From positions 1-33,231 of the forward strand of contig JAITHT010000038.1 in NCBI GenBank assembly GCA_031279825.1: DNA of 33,231 bases, written 5' to 3'. Both the position numbers and the translations under genes were made by a program. Position 1 is the first letter of the stretch; the number at the start of each line of letters is the position of its first letter. Of this stretch, positions 33,221 to 33,231 are shown one piece after another. The notes under the pieces are model-generated. The model ran no database searches. It was not told the DNA's origin and saw only the letters and a program-made list of their open reading frames with translations. The DNA comes from Desulfovibrio sp. Its GTDB lineage: Bacteria > Desulfobacterota > Desulfovibrionia > Desulfovibrionales > Desulfovibrionaceae.

Positions 33221-33231
33221 ATGGAAGCTAT
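33221..33231 (+). CDS. Start of a truncated gene (MEA...), edge of window
   Basis: ATG 33221 follows AAGGAAGG at good distance and continues to the window edge as Met-Glu-Ala. Too little is visible to name it. The hairpin just upstream and the IS-like sequences nearby make a transposase possible, which is a guess. Confidence 0.3.

Noticed and set aside
1-33231. CRISPR array or tRNA genes
   Set aside because: No series of short regular repeats with unique spacers, and no sequence with a convincing T-loop plus acceptor pairing, was found by eye; a dedicated tRNA search could not be run.

Overview
The window looks like chromosome from a Desulfovibrio-like sulfate reducer (Desulfovibrionaceae). 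This is inferred from the moderately high GC, a giant type-I-secreted adhesin with a LapA/BapA-like N-terminus, the MnmA variant, and the overall gene mix. No rRNA gene is present and I recognised no tRNA or CRISPR array, so the assignment is tentative.

Layout. (1) Positions 1-6385, minus strand: the first 2128 codons of a giant repetitive surface adhesin that runs off the left edge. It consists of a retention-type N-terminus, a candidate LapG-type TAAG processing site, and about five 1-kb tandem units. (2) 7043-8856, minus: a tightly overlapping pair, a DUF4276/TOPRIM-like protein and an AAA/ABC-type ATPase, that resembles a two-gene defence module. (3) 9469-16847: mostly single housekeeping or accessory genes: mnmA, a YgjP-type metallopeptidase, a VKOR-like/thioredoxin-like membrane protein, a nitroreductase, a divergent ThyX homologue, an NlpC/P60 lipoprotein, a RAYT transposase element with recognisable inverted ends, and a methyltransferase whose stop codon lies in short tandem repeats beside that element. 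(4) 16848-18474: a more AT-rich stretch with a small HTH protein carrying an AT-hook core, an unknown 129-aa protein and repeats. (5) 18475-29613: a surface glycan or glycolipid locus. A radical SAM protein and an MJ1255-type glycosyltransferase (minus) diverge from a compact plus-strand operon (YghO/ceramide-synthase-like acyltransferase, NAD-dependent epimerase/reductase, GT4, NodB-like deacetylase, GT2/GT21-like transferase). A Wzx-like flippase and a WbsX/GH99-like protein follow on the minus strand. (6) 29711-32874, minus: cstA followed by a DHA2-type MFS exporter. (7) 32875-33231: hairpins resembling IS200/IS605 ends and the first codons of a truncated plus-strand gene.

The most interesting functional idea is that the 20985-26997 operon makes and glycosylates an N-acylated, possibly sphingolipid-like, envelope lipid. 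It pairs a homologue of the bacterial ceramide synthase family with an epimerase-type reductase and a ceramide-glucosyltransferase-like GT2. No serine palmitoyltransferase gene is in the window, so this remains an inference. A second theme is a family of dispersed palindromic repeats (arms GAGCATTTTCA and TGAAAATGCTC around CTT), at 9236-9378, 14524-14550, 18359-18470 and 25670-25701. The last copy is fused to an element with about 35-bp inverted ends that lies inside the glycolipid operon.
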